Assembly: GCA_021324445.1 (NCBI GenBank)
Contig: JAJPJC010000358.1
Location: forward strand, 1 to 33,109
Direction: 5' to 3'
Length of the DNA stretch: 33,109 bases
Source: Isosphaeraceae bacterium
GTDB lineage: Bacteria; Planctomycetota; Planctomycetia; Isosphaerales; Isosphaeraceae
Within the stretch, counting starts at the first letter, position 1; every line of letters starts with the position of its first letter. The position numbers were made by a program, and so were the translations under genes. The notes beneath the pieces were generated by a model, which worked only from the letters and a program-made list of their open reading frames with translations, searched no databases and was not told where the DNA came from. Shown here one piece after another: positions 22,674 to 31,179 of the stretch.

Positions 22674-25600
22674 GTCAAATAAACAGCCTGGATCCCATCC
22701 GAGCGGCCGAGCGAATCCGCGATGCCTATCAGAGCTACCTGGGTACGGCATTCCCACTGGCCGACGAGGATCTGGCGCGACAATTCCGGTCGTTACTAGG
22801 CAAGTCCGAGAAGTTCTTGAAGGGGCCCTTCCTGGAGGCGACGCCGCCGTTCAAGAGCGGACGAAACCTGGCGGAGATGGTCGACGAAGGGCTCCTTTCG
22901 CCGCGCTTCCGCCAGCTTGGTGGCACGGGATTGCCCCTGGGGCGCCCGCTCTACGTTCACCAAGAGGCTGCGATCCGCAAGGCGGTTGGCCTGGGGCGAA
23001 ACCTGGTCATCGCAACCGGCACCGGCAGTGGCAAGACCGAAAGCTTCTTGGTGCCGATCCTGGATCAGCTCTTCCGAGAGCGGGATCAGGGCTCCTTGTC
23101 CGATGCCGGTGTCCGCGCCCTTTTGCTCTATCCGATGAACGCCTTGGCGAACGATCAGCTCAAGCGATTGCGCGGCGTGCTCAAGGAATACCCGGCCATC
23201 ACGTTCGGCCGGTACACGGGCGAGACCAAACAGAAGCTCAAGGACGCGGAAGACCATTTTCGCAAGACCTACCCCCGTGAGGTTCGCATTCCAAACGAGC
23301 TCCTATCGCGGGATGAGATGCGCGCCCGGCCGCCGCATATTCTGCTGACGAACTACGCCATGCTGGAGTACTTGCTGCTTCGACCCGACGACAGCGAGTT
23401 CTTCGAGGGCAAGCACGCCGGCCGGTGGCGATTCTTCGTTGTCGACGAGGTGCATACGTACAATGGCGCCGTGGGGATCGAGATGGCGATGCTCTTGCGC
23501 CGGCTCAAGGCCCGAATCGAGCCGAAGTCCCCGATCCGCTGCCTGGCCACGAGCGCCACGCTGGGGGCTGGCCGGGACGACTATCCCGCGATCGTTCGGT
23601 TCGCGAGCGAGCTCTTTGGCGAGCCATTCGAGTGGGATGATCGTGAGGAGAACAGACAAGACGTCGTGGCCGCCGAACGCGAACCCCTGTCAACCCTCGG
23701 CGAATCCTGGGGCGAGCCCAGCGTGGACTTCTATCCAGAACTTCGCACGGCGATACAACGGGCAAGTCACTCATCAATGATCGATCTTGCGGAGCTGGCC
23801 AAACGATACGCCGTGCCCGCGGAGGTGATCGACGCCGCGGTGCGTTCCTCCAACGAAGCTGGCAAGGATGCGAAGGTCGGGGCCTTCCTCCATCGCTTGC
23901 TCCAAGGGGATAGTCGGCTGCACCGGCTTCGGCTCGCATTGGCCGGCGGGCCGATGTCATTGGAGAGAGCGTCTGATGGCGTAGCCGGAGGCCGTAAGGA
24001 AGGGCTCGTCGCCTTGGTGGACGTGGCCGCCCGCGCGCGTGCCGGGCCGGATGACTTGCCCTTGCTACCCGCCCGCTACCATCTCTTCGTGCGCGCCCTC
24101 GAGGGTGCCTACGTCGCCCTGGCGCCAGAGCCCACGCTGTTCCTCGACCCGACCCAGAGTCATCAGCGCGATGGCGCGACTAGCCCGGTATTCGAAGCGG
24201 CCAGTTGCAAGCGCTGCGGCCAACTCTATTTGGTCGGCGAAGTCACGACCACCAATTATCTGAAACAGGCCACGCTCTCGGAGGACAACCGGGACAAGCC
24301 CGAATTCTACCTGTTGCTGCGGCGTGAGGAAGACGAGAGAACACCCACTGACGAAGACGAGGAGGTCGCCGCGGGGGCCGATTCGGATGAGGACGAACGG
24401 GGGATTCAACTCCTCTGCGGACGTTGCGGCAAGATGGGGCGCATCGGGGCGTCCAGGCCCGGTTGCGACTGTCGCACAGACGGCGGGCTGCACTCGCCAT
24501 CGGCCGTTCGGAAGGTCCCGACCAAAGACCGCCAGGTCAATCACTGTCCCTCGTGCGGTGCGCGGTCACCCGGGCTGGTGCAACGGTTCCTGACCGGACA
24601 GGATGCGCCGGCCAGCGTCCTGGCCACGGCGCTCTACCAGGAGATCCCACCTCGACAGGAAGCCGACGGACCGTCCGCCCGCGATGGGGACGACGACTGG
24701 AACACACCGTACCCCGTGTCATCTCGACCGGGTGACGGCCGAAAGCTCTTGGCCTTTTCGGACAGCCGCCAGGACGCCGCATTCTTCGCCTGTTACCTGG
24801 ATCGCACTTACCGCCAGATCCTCCGGCGACGGCTCATCGTCGAGGTGCTGGAGAAGCATCCGGAGGCCATGAGCAAGCCCTGGCGGCTCCAGGATCTGGT
24901 GGGGCCGCTCCGTCGCGCGGCGACGAATGCCGGGCTGTTGTCCGTGAGCGGCCGGAAGAGCGATAAGGAGCTTCACAAGGAGGTGTGGACCTGGGTCCTG
25001 CTCGAGCTCTTGGCCTTCGACAGGCGGAACAGCCTGGAGGGTCTGGGCATCCTCTCCTTCCGACCGGTTCGCCCCGAGCGCTGGCAGGTTCCCCCGCCAC
25101 TGACCCGCGCGCCGTGGGGACTTGATCCCGAGGAAGTCTGGATGCTCTATCAAGTTCTTCTGGAAAGCTTCCGGCTTCAAGGAGCGATCACGTTTCCGGA
25201 TGAAGTTAGTCCGAAGGATGAATCCTTCGCCCCACGAAACCGCGAACAATACTTTCGCCAGGCGGATGCGTCGCGGAAACAGCGGATCTGCAGTTGGGAC
25301 TCTCCGGCGAAGGGCAAACAGAACCGCCGGCTCGATTATCTTATCAAGCTCCACCATCGGATCAACCCGTCCGACGACGGCAACTCGGCCTCGAGGGAGA
25401 TCCTTCGAGACATCTGGAGGAAGGGACTCGTGGGGGATTCCTCACCGTTCGCCTCGCACTTCGCCAGGGCGAGCTTGAAGGATGAAGGAGTGGTCTATCG
25501 CTATCGCCACGAGTTCTTCGAGTTGGTCGGCTTCGGGGAAGAAGGCTGGTCTCGATGCGACCAGTGCGGTGGATTCACGCATCTGAACCTGAAGGGGATC

Positions 25601-27550
25601 TGTCCGGTTTACCACTGTCATGGAACGCTCAAGCCGTGTCGCCCCAAGGATGGACTGAGCGACAACCACTATGCGCGGCTCTATCACGCCCTCGAGCCGA
25701 TCTCGATGATCGTCGAGGAACACACGGCGCAACTCACGAGCGAGCGGGCTGCGGAGCTTCAGGACGCGTTCATCCGCGATCAAATCAACGTCCTCTCCTG
25801 TTCGACGACCTTTGAGCTCGGCGTGGACGTCGGTGAGCTGGAGTCCGTCCTGCTCCGAAACGTCCCACCCGAGGCGGCGAATTACATCCAGCGCGCTGGC
25901 CGCGCGGGCCGCCGCCACGATTCGACGGCCTTCGTCCTGACCTTCTGTCAACGTCGCTCGCACGACCTGACTCATTTCCAGGATCCGGTGGGAATCATCG
26001 CAGGCACCATTCGTCCTCCCCACGTCGAACTGCGTAACGAGAAAATCCTCCGCCGTCATGCTCACTCCGTGGCGCTCTCGTGGTTCTTCCGGAAATGCCC
26101 GAACTACTTCGGCAAGGTTGAGAACTTTGCCTTTCCCCAAGCGGGTCAACCGGGTGGTCCCGATCATTTGAAAGCCATGTTAAGGGAACGCCCCGAGGAC
26201 CTCTTGCAGAGCCTCCGCCACGTGATTCCCGATGAGATGAAACGAACGATCGGTGTCGAGGATTGGTCCTGGGAAAGGCACTTGTTCGACCCATCGAATG
26301 GGACACTCCATCTCGCGGTGGAGGGAGTCCGATCGGATGTGGAGCAACTCGAAGCATTCCGACGAGAGCGCTTCGACCAAGGGAAGAGCGTCGATCACAT
26401 CAGCCGCCTGATCAAAACTCTGAAAGATCGCCATTTAATCGACTTCTTGGCCAACCGCAACGTCTTGCCCAAATATGGGTTTCCCGTCGATGTCGTCGAG
26501 TTAAAGCTCCTTCACCACGGGGAAGAGGCTAGACGGCTGGAGCTCCAACGAGACCTGCGTATCGCCATCGCGGAATACGCTCCCGGCTGCGAAGTGGTGG
26601 CGGGTGGCTCGCTGTGGGTGAGCCGTGGATTGCAGCGCCCACCGAAGTTGACCTGGCCAGCGTACCGCTATGCTGTCTGCGACGCCTGCGGCCGGTATCA
26701 CAGCCGCCTTGACGAGATTGGGGACTTGCCCACGACCTGCTCCTGCGGCGCGTTGTTGAGCGAGGCGAAGAAATCAAACCGCGTCTTCGTCGAGCCGATC
26801 TTCGGATTCCTGACCAGTGACGAGCCCCGGAAACCGTCTGAATCGAGACCTGAGCGGACTTATGCGAGCCGCGTTTACTTCGCTGCTGAAGGGAGGCCCG
26901 AGGAGGACCCAGTCGCGCTGGACCGCAGCGTGGTTCTGCTCACCGGACAGTTTTCAAGGTCTGGTAAGCTGGCCGTCATCAACTCCGCTGGCTTCAAGAT
27001 CTGCCAGAGTTGTGGTTACGCCGAGCGGGTCAAGGGTGGTAAGAACCAGAGCGGGTCGGGACACTCCCCTCCTTGGTCTCTCGACTCGGCGAAGACCTGT
27101 CGCGGAACGCTCCAATTCCGGGACCTTGGCCACGAGTTCCAGACTGACCTGTTCGAGCTGCGCGTCCTCGGTCAAAAGCAAGATCAGGCGTTCTGGCAGT
27201 CCCTCTTGTATGCTTTGTTGGAGGGGGCCTCCGCCGCCTTGAGCATCCGTCGGCAGGATCTCGACGGCTGTATCTATAGCGCGGCCGGGACTTTCGATAC
27301 GCCGGCGCTGGTGCTGTTCGACGATGTCCCGGGCGGCGCCGGACATGTCCGGCGTATCGGCCAGTGCCTCGACGAGGTCTTGCGCGCAGCCCGCGATCGC
27401 GTCGCCGGGGGCTGCGGTTGCGGCGGCGGACCGAATGGTCTCGGCGATACGAGCTGCTATGGATGCCTTCGCAACTATCGGAACCAGTGGCTGCACGACC
27501 AACTGAAACGCGGTCCTGTTTATCGGTTCCTTGACCAAGTGGTAAGATAG
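22670..27550 (+). CDS. DEAD-like superfamily 2 helicase with multiple zinc clusters and DUF1998-like C-terminus
   Basis: A 1626-residue protein. The start at 22670 has GGAGGGG (22660-22666) upstream and overlaps the previous stop (ATGA). Helicase motifs: Q-like YVHQEAAI (95-102), motif I ATGTGSGKTES (115-125), Ia LLLYPMNALANDQ, II VVDEVHTY (about 258-265), III ATSATLG, then LAFSDSRQDAAF before lobe 2, V STTFELGVDVGELESV and VI QRAGRAGRRH (about 1074). Between the lobes is a zinc-rich insert (CKRC about 513, CGRC…CDC about 582, CPSC about 625), with further CxxC pairs at about 963, 1337, 1360 and 1444. The end, CGCGGGPNGLGDTSCYGCLR (about 1581-1600), matches DUF1998. COG1205-type helicases with DUF1998 include MrfA, and DISARM uses a helicase (DrmA) plus a DUF1998 protein (DrmB). 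This is far longer than MrfA. A defence role is inferred from context. Confidence 0.93.
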   Translation: MSQINSLDPIRAAERIRDAYQSYLGTAFPLADEDLARQFRSLLGKSEKFLKGPFLEATPPFKSGRNLAEMVDEGLLSPRFRQLGGTGLPLGRPLYVHQEAAIRKAVGLGRNLVIATGTGSGKTESFLVPILDQLFRERDQGSLSDAGVRALLLYPMNALANDQLKRLRGVLKEYPAITFGRYTGETKQKLKDAEDHFRKTYPREVRIPNELLSRDEMRARPPHILLTNYAMLEYLLLRPDDSEFFEGKHAGRWRFFVVDEVHTYNGAVGIEMAMLLRRLKARIEPKSPIRCLATSATLGAGRDDYPAIVRFASELFGEPFEWDDREENRQDVVAAEREPLSTLGESWGEPSVDFYPELRTAIQRASHSSMIDLAELAKRYAVPAEVIDAAVRSSNEAGKDAKVGAFLHRLLQGDSRLHRLRLALAGGPMSLERASDGVAGGRKEGLVALVDVAARARAGPDDLPLLPARYHLFVRALEGAYVALAPEPTLFLDPTQSHQRDGATSPVFEAASCKRCGQLYLVGEVTTTNYLKQATLSEDNRDKPEFYLLLRREEDERTPTDEDEEVAAGADSDEDERGIQLLCGRCGKMGRIGASRPGCDCRTDGGLHSPSAVRKVPTKDRQVNHCPSCGARSPGLVQRFLTGQDAPASVLATALYQEIPPRQEADGPSARDGDDDWNTPYPVSSRPGDGRKLLAFSDSRQDAAFFACYLDRTYRQILRRRLIVEVLEKHPEAMSKPWRLQDLVGPLRRAATNAGLLSVSGRKSDKELHKEVWTWVLLELLAFDRRNSLEGLGILSFRPVRPERWQVPPPLTRAPWGLDPEEVWMLYQVLLESFRLQGAITFPDEVSPKDESFAPRNREQYFRQADASRKQRICSWDSPAKGKQNRRLDYLIKLHHRINPSDDGNSASREILRDIWRKGLVGDSSPFASHFARASLKDEGVVYRYRHEFFELVGFGEEGWSRCDQCGGFTHLNLKGICPVYHCHGTLKPCRPKDGLSDNHYARLYHALEPISMIVEEHTAQLTSERAAELQDAFIRDQINVLSCSTTFELGVDVGELESVLLRNVPPEAANYIQRAGRAGRRHDSTAFVLTFCQRRSHDLTHFQDPVGIIAGTIRPPHVELRNEKILRRHAHSVALSWFFRKCPNYFGKVENFAFPQAGQPGGPDHLKAMLRERPEDLLQSLRHVIPDEMKRTIGVEDWSWERHLFDPSNGTLHLAVEGVRSDVEQLEAFRRERFDQGKSVDHISRLIKTLKDRHLIDFLANRNVLPKYGFPVDVVELKLLHHGEEARRLELQRDLRIAIAEYAPGCEVVAGGSLWVSRGLQRPPKLTWPAYRYAVCDACGRYHSRLDEIGDLPTTCSCGALLSEAKKSNRVFVEPIFGFLTSDEPRKPSESRPERTYASRVYFAAEGRPEEDPVALDRSVVLLTGQFSRSGKLAVINSAGFKICQSCGYAERVKGGKNQSGSGHSPPWSLDSAKTCRGTLQFRDLGHEFQTDLFELRVLGQKQDQAFWQSLLYALLEGASAALSIRRQDLDGCIYSAAGTFDTPALVLFDDVPGGAGHVRRIGQCLDEVLRAARDRVAGGCGCGGGPNGLGDTSCYGCLRNYRNQWLHDQLKRGPVYRFLDQVVR

Positions 27551-27656
27551 GTGAGGCAGCCCGATCGAGCCCTCTGAGTCGCGCGGCTGTTCCGTCGAAG
27601 AACCGGTCGAATCGAATTTGGCAATCCGCGGCTGGTCGGTGGAGAGGAGGCGTATC

Positions 27657-28208
27657 ATGGCAACGGCCCAGGCGTTGATGACCGCGGAGGAGTTCGGCCA
27701 ACGGCCGGACCCCGGATACCCTGAGGAACTGGTCCGAGGGCGGATCATTTCGATGCCGCCGCCCGATCGACGTCATGGTCGGGCCTGTCTCCAGGCCGGT
27801 CGAATCCTGGGCAATTTCGTCGAGGAGCACGATCTCGGGCACGTGATGAGCAGCGACGCGGGCGTCATCACCAAACGCGATCCCGACACCGTCCGCGGCG
27901 CCGACATCGCCTATTCCAGCTACGCCCGGCTGCCCAAAGGGCCATTGCCAGAGGGCTACGGTCCGGAGGTTCCCGAGCTGGTCATCGAGGTCCGCTCGTC
28001 CGGCGATTCCTGGCGGGACATCCTCATCAAGGTCGGCGAATACCTCGCCGCTGGTGTTCTCAAGGTCATCGTGCTCGATCCGCGGTCCCGGAAGGCGCAC
28101 ATCTACAGCGCGGAGCAGGAGCCGGAGGTCCTGGGCCGGGAGGACGAGCTGACGGTCCCCGAGCTGCTGGGCGAGTTCCGGGTCAGGGTCGGTCAATTCT
28201 TCGACTGA
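27657..28208 (+). CDS. Uma2 family protein
   Basis: About 183 residues from the ATG at 27657, preceded by GGAGAGGAGG (27641-27650). Core motifs: YPEELVRGRIISMPPP near the N-terminus, VRGADIAYSSYARL for the first acidic motif, then VPELVIEVRSSGDSWRDILI with KVGEYLAAGVLKVIVLDPRS, the standard E…K segment of the fold. It follows the helicase gene by 106 bases on the same strand, but its higher GC and own ribosome binding site suggest that it belongs to the host background rather than to the helicase operon. It is the second of three Uma2 genes here. Confidence 0.87.
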   Translation: MATAQALMTAEEFGQRPDPGYPEELVRGRIISMPPPDRRHGRACLQAGRILGNFVEEHDLGHVMSSDAGVITKRDPDTVRGADIAYSSYARLPKGPLPEGYGPEVPELVIEVRSSGDSWRDILIKVGEYLAAGVLKVIVLDPRSRKAHIYSAEQEPEVLGREDELTVPELLGEFRVRVGQFFD

Positions 28209-28305
28209 GCGGGCATCGGCGGTCCCGGCAGTCTCATCCCGGCCATGACTGGCCGGGGCCTTCGCCCTCTTGGCCGGCAGGCCGGCCCGCGGTATGATCC
28301 GTCTT

Positions 28306-29784
28306 ATGGAACCAACCTCTTATGACTTGATCGTGATCGGATCGGGGCCGGCGGGCGAGAGCGGGTCGGCGGCGGCGGCCCTGTTCGGCAAGCGGGTCGC
28401 CATGGTCGAGAAGAGCCCGCTGGTCGGCGGGGCCTCGGCCAACACCGGGACGCTGCCCAGCAAGACCCTCCGCGAGTCGGCGCTGGCCATCTCGGGGCTC
28501 AAGGCGCGCGACCTCTACGGCGTGGACCTCTCCTTGCGCCGCGAGGCGACCGTGGCCGAGTTCATGTACCACGAGCGGCGGGTCACGGCCAACGAGCGCA
28601 AGCGCGTCGAGCGCAACCTGTCGCGCAACGGCGTGGTCCTCTACCACGGCGCGGCCTCGTTCGTGGATCCCCACACGATCCGGGTCGTGACCGAGGTCCC
28701 CGGTCACAACGCCGGGCACGGGCACGGCGGCCGCCACGACCACGACCACGACCATGGCCCGGCCCGCACCAGCGAGCTCCGGCTGCGCGGCGAGATCATC
28801 CTGATCGCCACCGGCTCCGGGCCGGTGCGACCCGCCGAGTTCCCCTTCAACCACCCGCGGGTGCTCGACTCCGACACGATCCTCCAGCTCGATCGCTTGC
28901 CCCGGTCGCTGGCCGTGGTCGGGGCGGGGGTCGTCGGCAGCGAATACGCCTGCACCTTCGCCGCGCTGGGGACCGAGGTCTGGATCGTGGACGGCCGCGA
29001 CGAGCTGCTGCCGTTCCTCGATCACGAGGTCTCCAAGGCCCTGGAAGATTCGATGCACCGGCAGCTTGGCATCGAGTTCCTCTGGAAGAACCGGGTCGTC
29101 CAGTGCGAGGCCCATGAGTACGGTGACATCACCCTGGAGTTCGATACCGGCGGCCGGCTCTGCGTCGACGCCGTGCTCGTGACGGCGGGGCGCGCCAGCA
29201 ACACCGCCGCCTTGAACCTCCCGGCCGCCGGCCTCGAGCCCGGACACCGCGGCCTCTTGACCGTCGATGCTCACTATCGCACCAGCGTCCCGCATATCTA
29301 CGCCGCCGGCGACGTCATCGGCTTCCCCGCGCTGGCCTCCACCAGCATGGAGCAGGCGCGCGTGGCCATGTGCCACGCCTTCCATCAGACCTTCAAGTCC
29401 GACCTCGCGCCGCTCTTGCCCACCGGGATCTACACCATCCCCGAGGTCAGCATGGTCGGCACCTCCGAGGAGGACCTCCAGGCCCAGGGCGTCGATTACG
29501 TCGTCGGCCGCGCCTCGTATGCCCACTGCGCGCGCGGCGAGATCATCGGCGATCAGTCCGGCTTCCTCAAGCTGATCTTCCGCCGGGACGATATGAAGCT
29601 CCTGGGCGTCCACGTCATGGGCGAGCAGGCCTCGGAGATCGTCCACGTCGGCGTCGTCGCCATGCTGGCGGACGCCACCGCCGAGCTGTTCAATCGCACC
29701 TGCTTCAACTTCCCCACCCTGGGCGACCTCTACAAGATCGCCACGTATAACGCCCTGCTGAAACGCGAGCAGGGCACGACTTGA
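28306..29784 (+). CDS. sthA: Soluble pyridine nucleotide transhydrogenase (SthA-like, Si-specific)
   Basis: About 492 residues from the ATG at 28306. It belongs to the flavoprotein disulfide reductase family: FAD motif DLIVIGSGPAGESGSAAAA near the start, NAD(P) motif LAVVGAGVVGSEYACTFAAL, FAD motif YAAGDVIGFP and a C-terminal dimer domain (LLGVHVMGEQASEIVHVG). SthA exchanges hydride between NADPH and NAD+ in the cytosol. Where disulfide reductases have CxxxxC, this protein has GGASANTGTLPSK with neither Cys; E. coli SthA has one. This fits transhydrogenase rather than a thiol reductase. A His-rich insertion, HNAGHGHGGRHDHDHDH, at about residues 134-150 makes it some 25 residues longer than the usual 466. 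It is followed after 22 bases by a Uma2 gene. Confidence 0.9.
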   Translation: MEPTSYDLIVIGSGPAGESGSAAAALFGKRVAMVEKSPLVGGASANTGTLPSKTLRESALAISGLKARDLYGVDLSLRREATVAEFMYHERRVTANERKRVERNLSRNGVVLYHGAASFVDPHTIRVVTEVPGHNAGHGHGGRHDHDHDHGPARTSELRLRGEIILIATGSGPVRPAEFPFNHPRVLDSDTILQLDRLPRSLAVVGAGVVGSEYACTFAALGTEVWIVDGRDELLPFLDHEVSKALEDSMHRQLGIEFLWKNRVVQCEAHEYGDITLEFDTGGRLCVDAVLVTAGRASNTAALNLPAAGLEPGHRGLLTVDAHYRTSVPHIYAAGDVIGFPALASTSMEQARVAMCHAFHQTFKSDLAPLLPTGIYTIPEVSMVGTSEEDLQAQGVDYVVGRASYAHCARGEIIGDQSGFLKLIFRRDDMKLLGVHVMGEQASEIVHVGVVAMLADATAELFNRTCFNFPTLGDLYKIATYNALLKREQGTT

Positions 29785-29806
29785 TCGATTCCATGGGGAA
29801 CATGCC

Positions 29807-30475
29807 ATGGCGACGGCAACCAAGACCCTCGATCCCCCCAGCCACCGGACCATCGCCGACCTGCTCGAGCAACTGGGGGATATCCCCGCCGACCGGGTGC
29901 AATGGCAACCCACGCCCGGCACCGCCACGGAACGCGATGTCATCGACCTCCATGATCGCGAGAACCGGCTCTGCGAGCTGGTCGACGGTACGCTTGTGGA
30001 GAAGGTCATGGGCTTCGAGGAATCGACCTTCGCCGTGTACCTGGCCGGCTCTCTGCTCCGTTACCTCCAGACCCACGACCTGGGCAAAATCGTCGGCGCC
30101 GACGGCATGATGCGGCTCTTCCCCGGGTTGGTGCGGATTCCCGACACGGCATTCATCTCCTGGGGACGCTACCCCAAGGGGAAGCGGCGGCGCGGGGAGA
30201 TCCCGACGGTCGCGCCCGACCTGGTCGTTGAGGTGCTCAGCAAGAAGAATACGGCAAAAGAGATGGAGCGCAAGCTCGACGAATACGTCCGTGCCGGGGT
30301 GCGCCTGGTCTGGTACGTCGATCCCAAGAAGCGGACCGTACGGGTCTACACCGCGCGCGATCGCTCGATCTTACTTCGCGAGGACCAGACGCTGGACGGC
30401 GGCGACGTCCTGCCGGGCTTCGCGCTGTCGATCCGCGATTGGTTCGCCGAGGCCGAACGAAGCGGACCGCGATAG
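29807..30475 (+). CDS. Uma2 family protein
   Basis: A 222-residue Uma2 member with a longer N-terminus than its neighbour paralogue (about 50 residues before RLCELVDGTLVEKVMG). Motifs: RIPDTAFISWGRYP (first acidic motif), APDLVVEVLSKKNTAKEMER (the EVLS form close to the family norm), then KLDEYVRAGVRLVWYVDPKK. All expected active-site-like residues of the PD-(D/E)XK arrangement are present, so this is the most canonical of the three. It begins 22 bases after the transhydrogenase stop and may be read from the same transcript. It is convergent with the PIN toxin gene. Confidence 0.88.
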   Translation: MATATKTLDPPSHRTIADLLEQLGDIPADRVQWQPTPGTATERDVIDLHDRENRLCELVDGTLVEKVMGFEESTFAVYLAGSLLRYLQTHDLGKIVGADGMMRLFPGLVRIPDTAFISWGRYPKGKRRRGEIPTVAPDLVVEVLSKKNTAKEMERKLDEYVRAGVRLVWYVDPKKRTVRVYTARDRSILLREDQTLDGGDVLPGFALSIRDWFAEAERSGPR

Positions 30476-30505
30476 AATGATCGGGACGTGCGGGATCGTT
30501 GCGGC

Positions 30506-30916
30506 TCATGCCTCACTCAGCCAGTTTTCCCTGCGAAGGTCAGGCAGGGCTTCGAAGTCCTGGTCCGCGGTGAGCAAAGTCAGGTCCATCACACGAGTCA
30601 GGGCCGCCAGGATCAGGTCCACCTGGGACAACACGCGGCCGCGGCTTCGCAACTCATGGAAGATGATCCCGTAGTGGCCAGCGACTTCAGGGTCGATGGG
30701 CCAGATCCGCACGCGGGTCAAGAGATGACCCAGGGTACGGCGCGAGGGCCCTCGGTGGCCCACTCGATGCAATGCCACCTCGAGCTCACAGAGAGCGGGA
30801 ACACACGTGCCAACACGCCAACCCGAGCGTCGGGCTTGCTCGATCCGCTCACGGACCCGGGAGACCGGCCTGATCGCATCGGACAGATGGTTCGTATCCA
30901 GCAGGTAGCCGTTCAT
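30506..30916 (-). CDS. VapC-type PIN-domain ribonuclease toxin
   Basis: About 136 residues from the ATG at 30916, MNGYLLDTNHLSDAIRPVSR. PIN-domain acidic residues are visible: Asp7 (LLDTN), Glu of PALCELEVALH, Asp of SQVDLILAAL and Asp of LLTADQDFEAL. PIN toxins cut tRNA or rRNA with a Mg-dependent active site when not bound by antitoxin. The start overlaps the upstream antitoxin stop by 4 bases (ATGA), the normal order of antitoxin first. All catalytic residues look intact, so this module, unlike the one at 5.5-6.4 kb, is probably active. Confidence 0.92.
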   Translation of the reverse strand: MNGYLLDTNHLSDAIRPVSRVRERIEQARRSGWRVGTCVPALCELEVALHRVGHRGPSRRTLGHLLTRVRIWPIDPEVAGHYGIIFHELRSRGRVLSQVDLILAALTRVMDLTLLTADQDFEALPDLRRENWLSEA

Positions 30917-31179
30917 TCCGGCAGCCCCATCTCGCGTCGGACCCAGGCTTTGGCCTGCTGGTCGGCCTCTCTCAGCGTCTCCTCGATCTGGGCCCATTCC
31001 TCAGGGGTGTACAGGTTGGCCGTCAGAGCGTCCATCTCCTGAGCCCAGGTATCCGGCGCTTCACGCTCATCCTCATGCGCAGCCACCTCAATGCGAAGCT
31101 CCTGGCCATCGACCCAATCCGGCGGCAACGGCTCCAGGGGCCGGATGGTCCCCTGATCGATCACAGCCTTGATCCCCAT
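30913..31179 (-). CDS. Antitoxin of the PIN pair (AF2212/DUF104-like)
   Basis: An 88-residue protein, MGIKAVIDQGTIRPLEPLPP followed by DWVDGQELRIEVA, which matches the short beta-barrel N-terminal region of AF2212-type antitoxins (KAVxxxGxxRPLEP). The C-terminal 45 residues (TPEEWAQIEETLREADQQAK) are helical and acidic, suited to wrapping the toxin. The start at 31179 is preferred because GAGGA lies 7 bases upstream; an ATG at 31212 would add 11 residues. A longer frame continues far upstream on this strand but is a GC artefact. It forms a coupled operon with the PIN toxin. Confidence 0.82.
   Translation of the reverse strand: MGIKAVIDQGTIRPLEPLPPDWVDGQELRIEVAAHEDEREAPDTWAQEMDALTANLYTPEEWAQIEETLREADQQAKAWVRREMGLPE

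Noticed and set aside
22670..27550. Assignment as DISARM DrmA/DrmB
   Set aside because: No methyltransferase or phospholipase D gene is present, and helicase and DUF1998 are in one chain, so only a resemblance is claimed.
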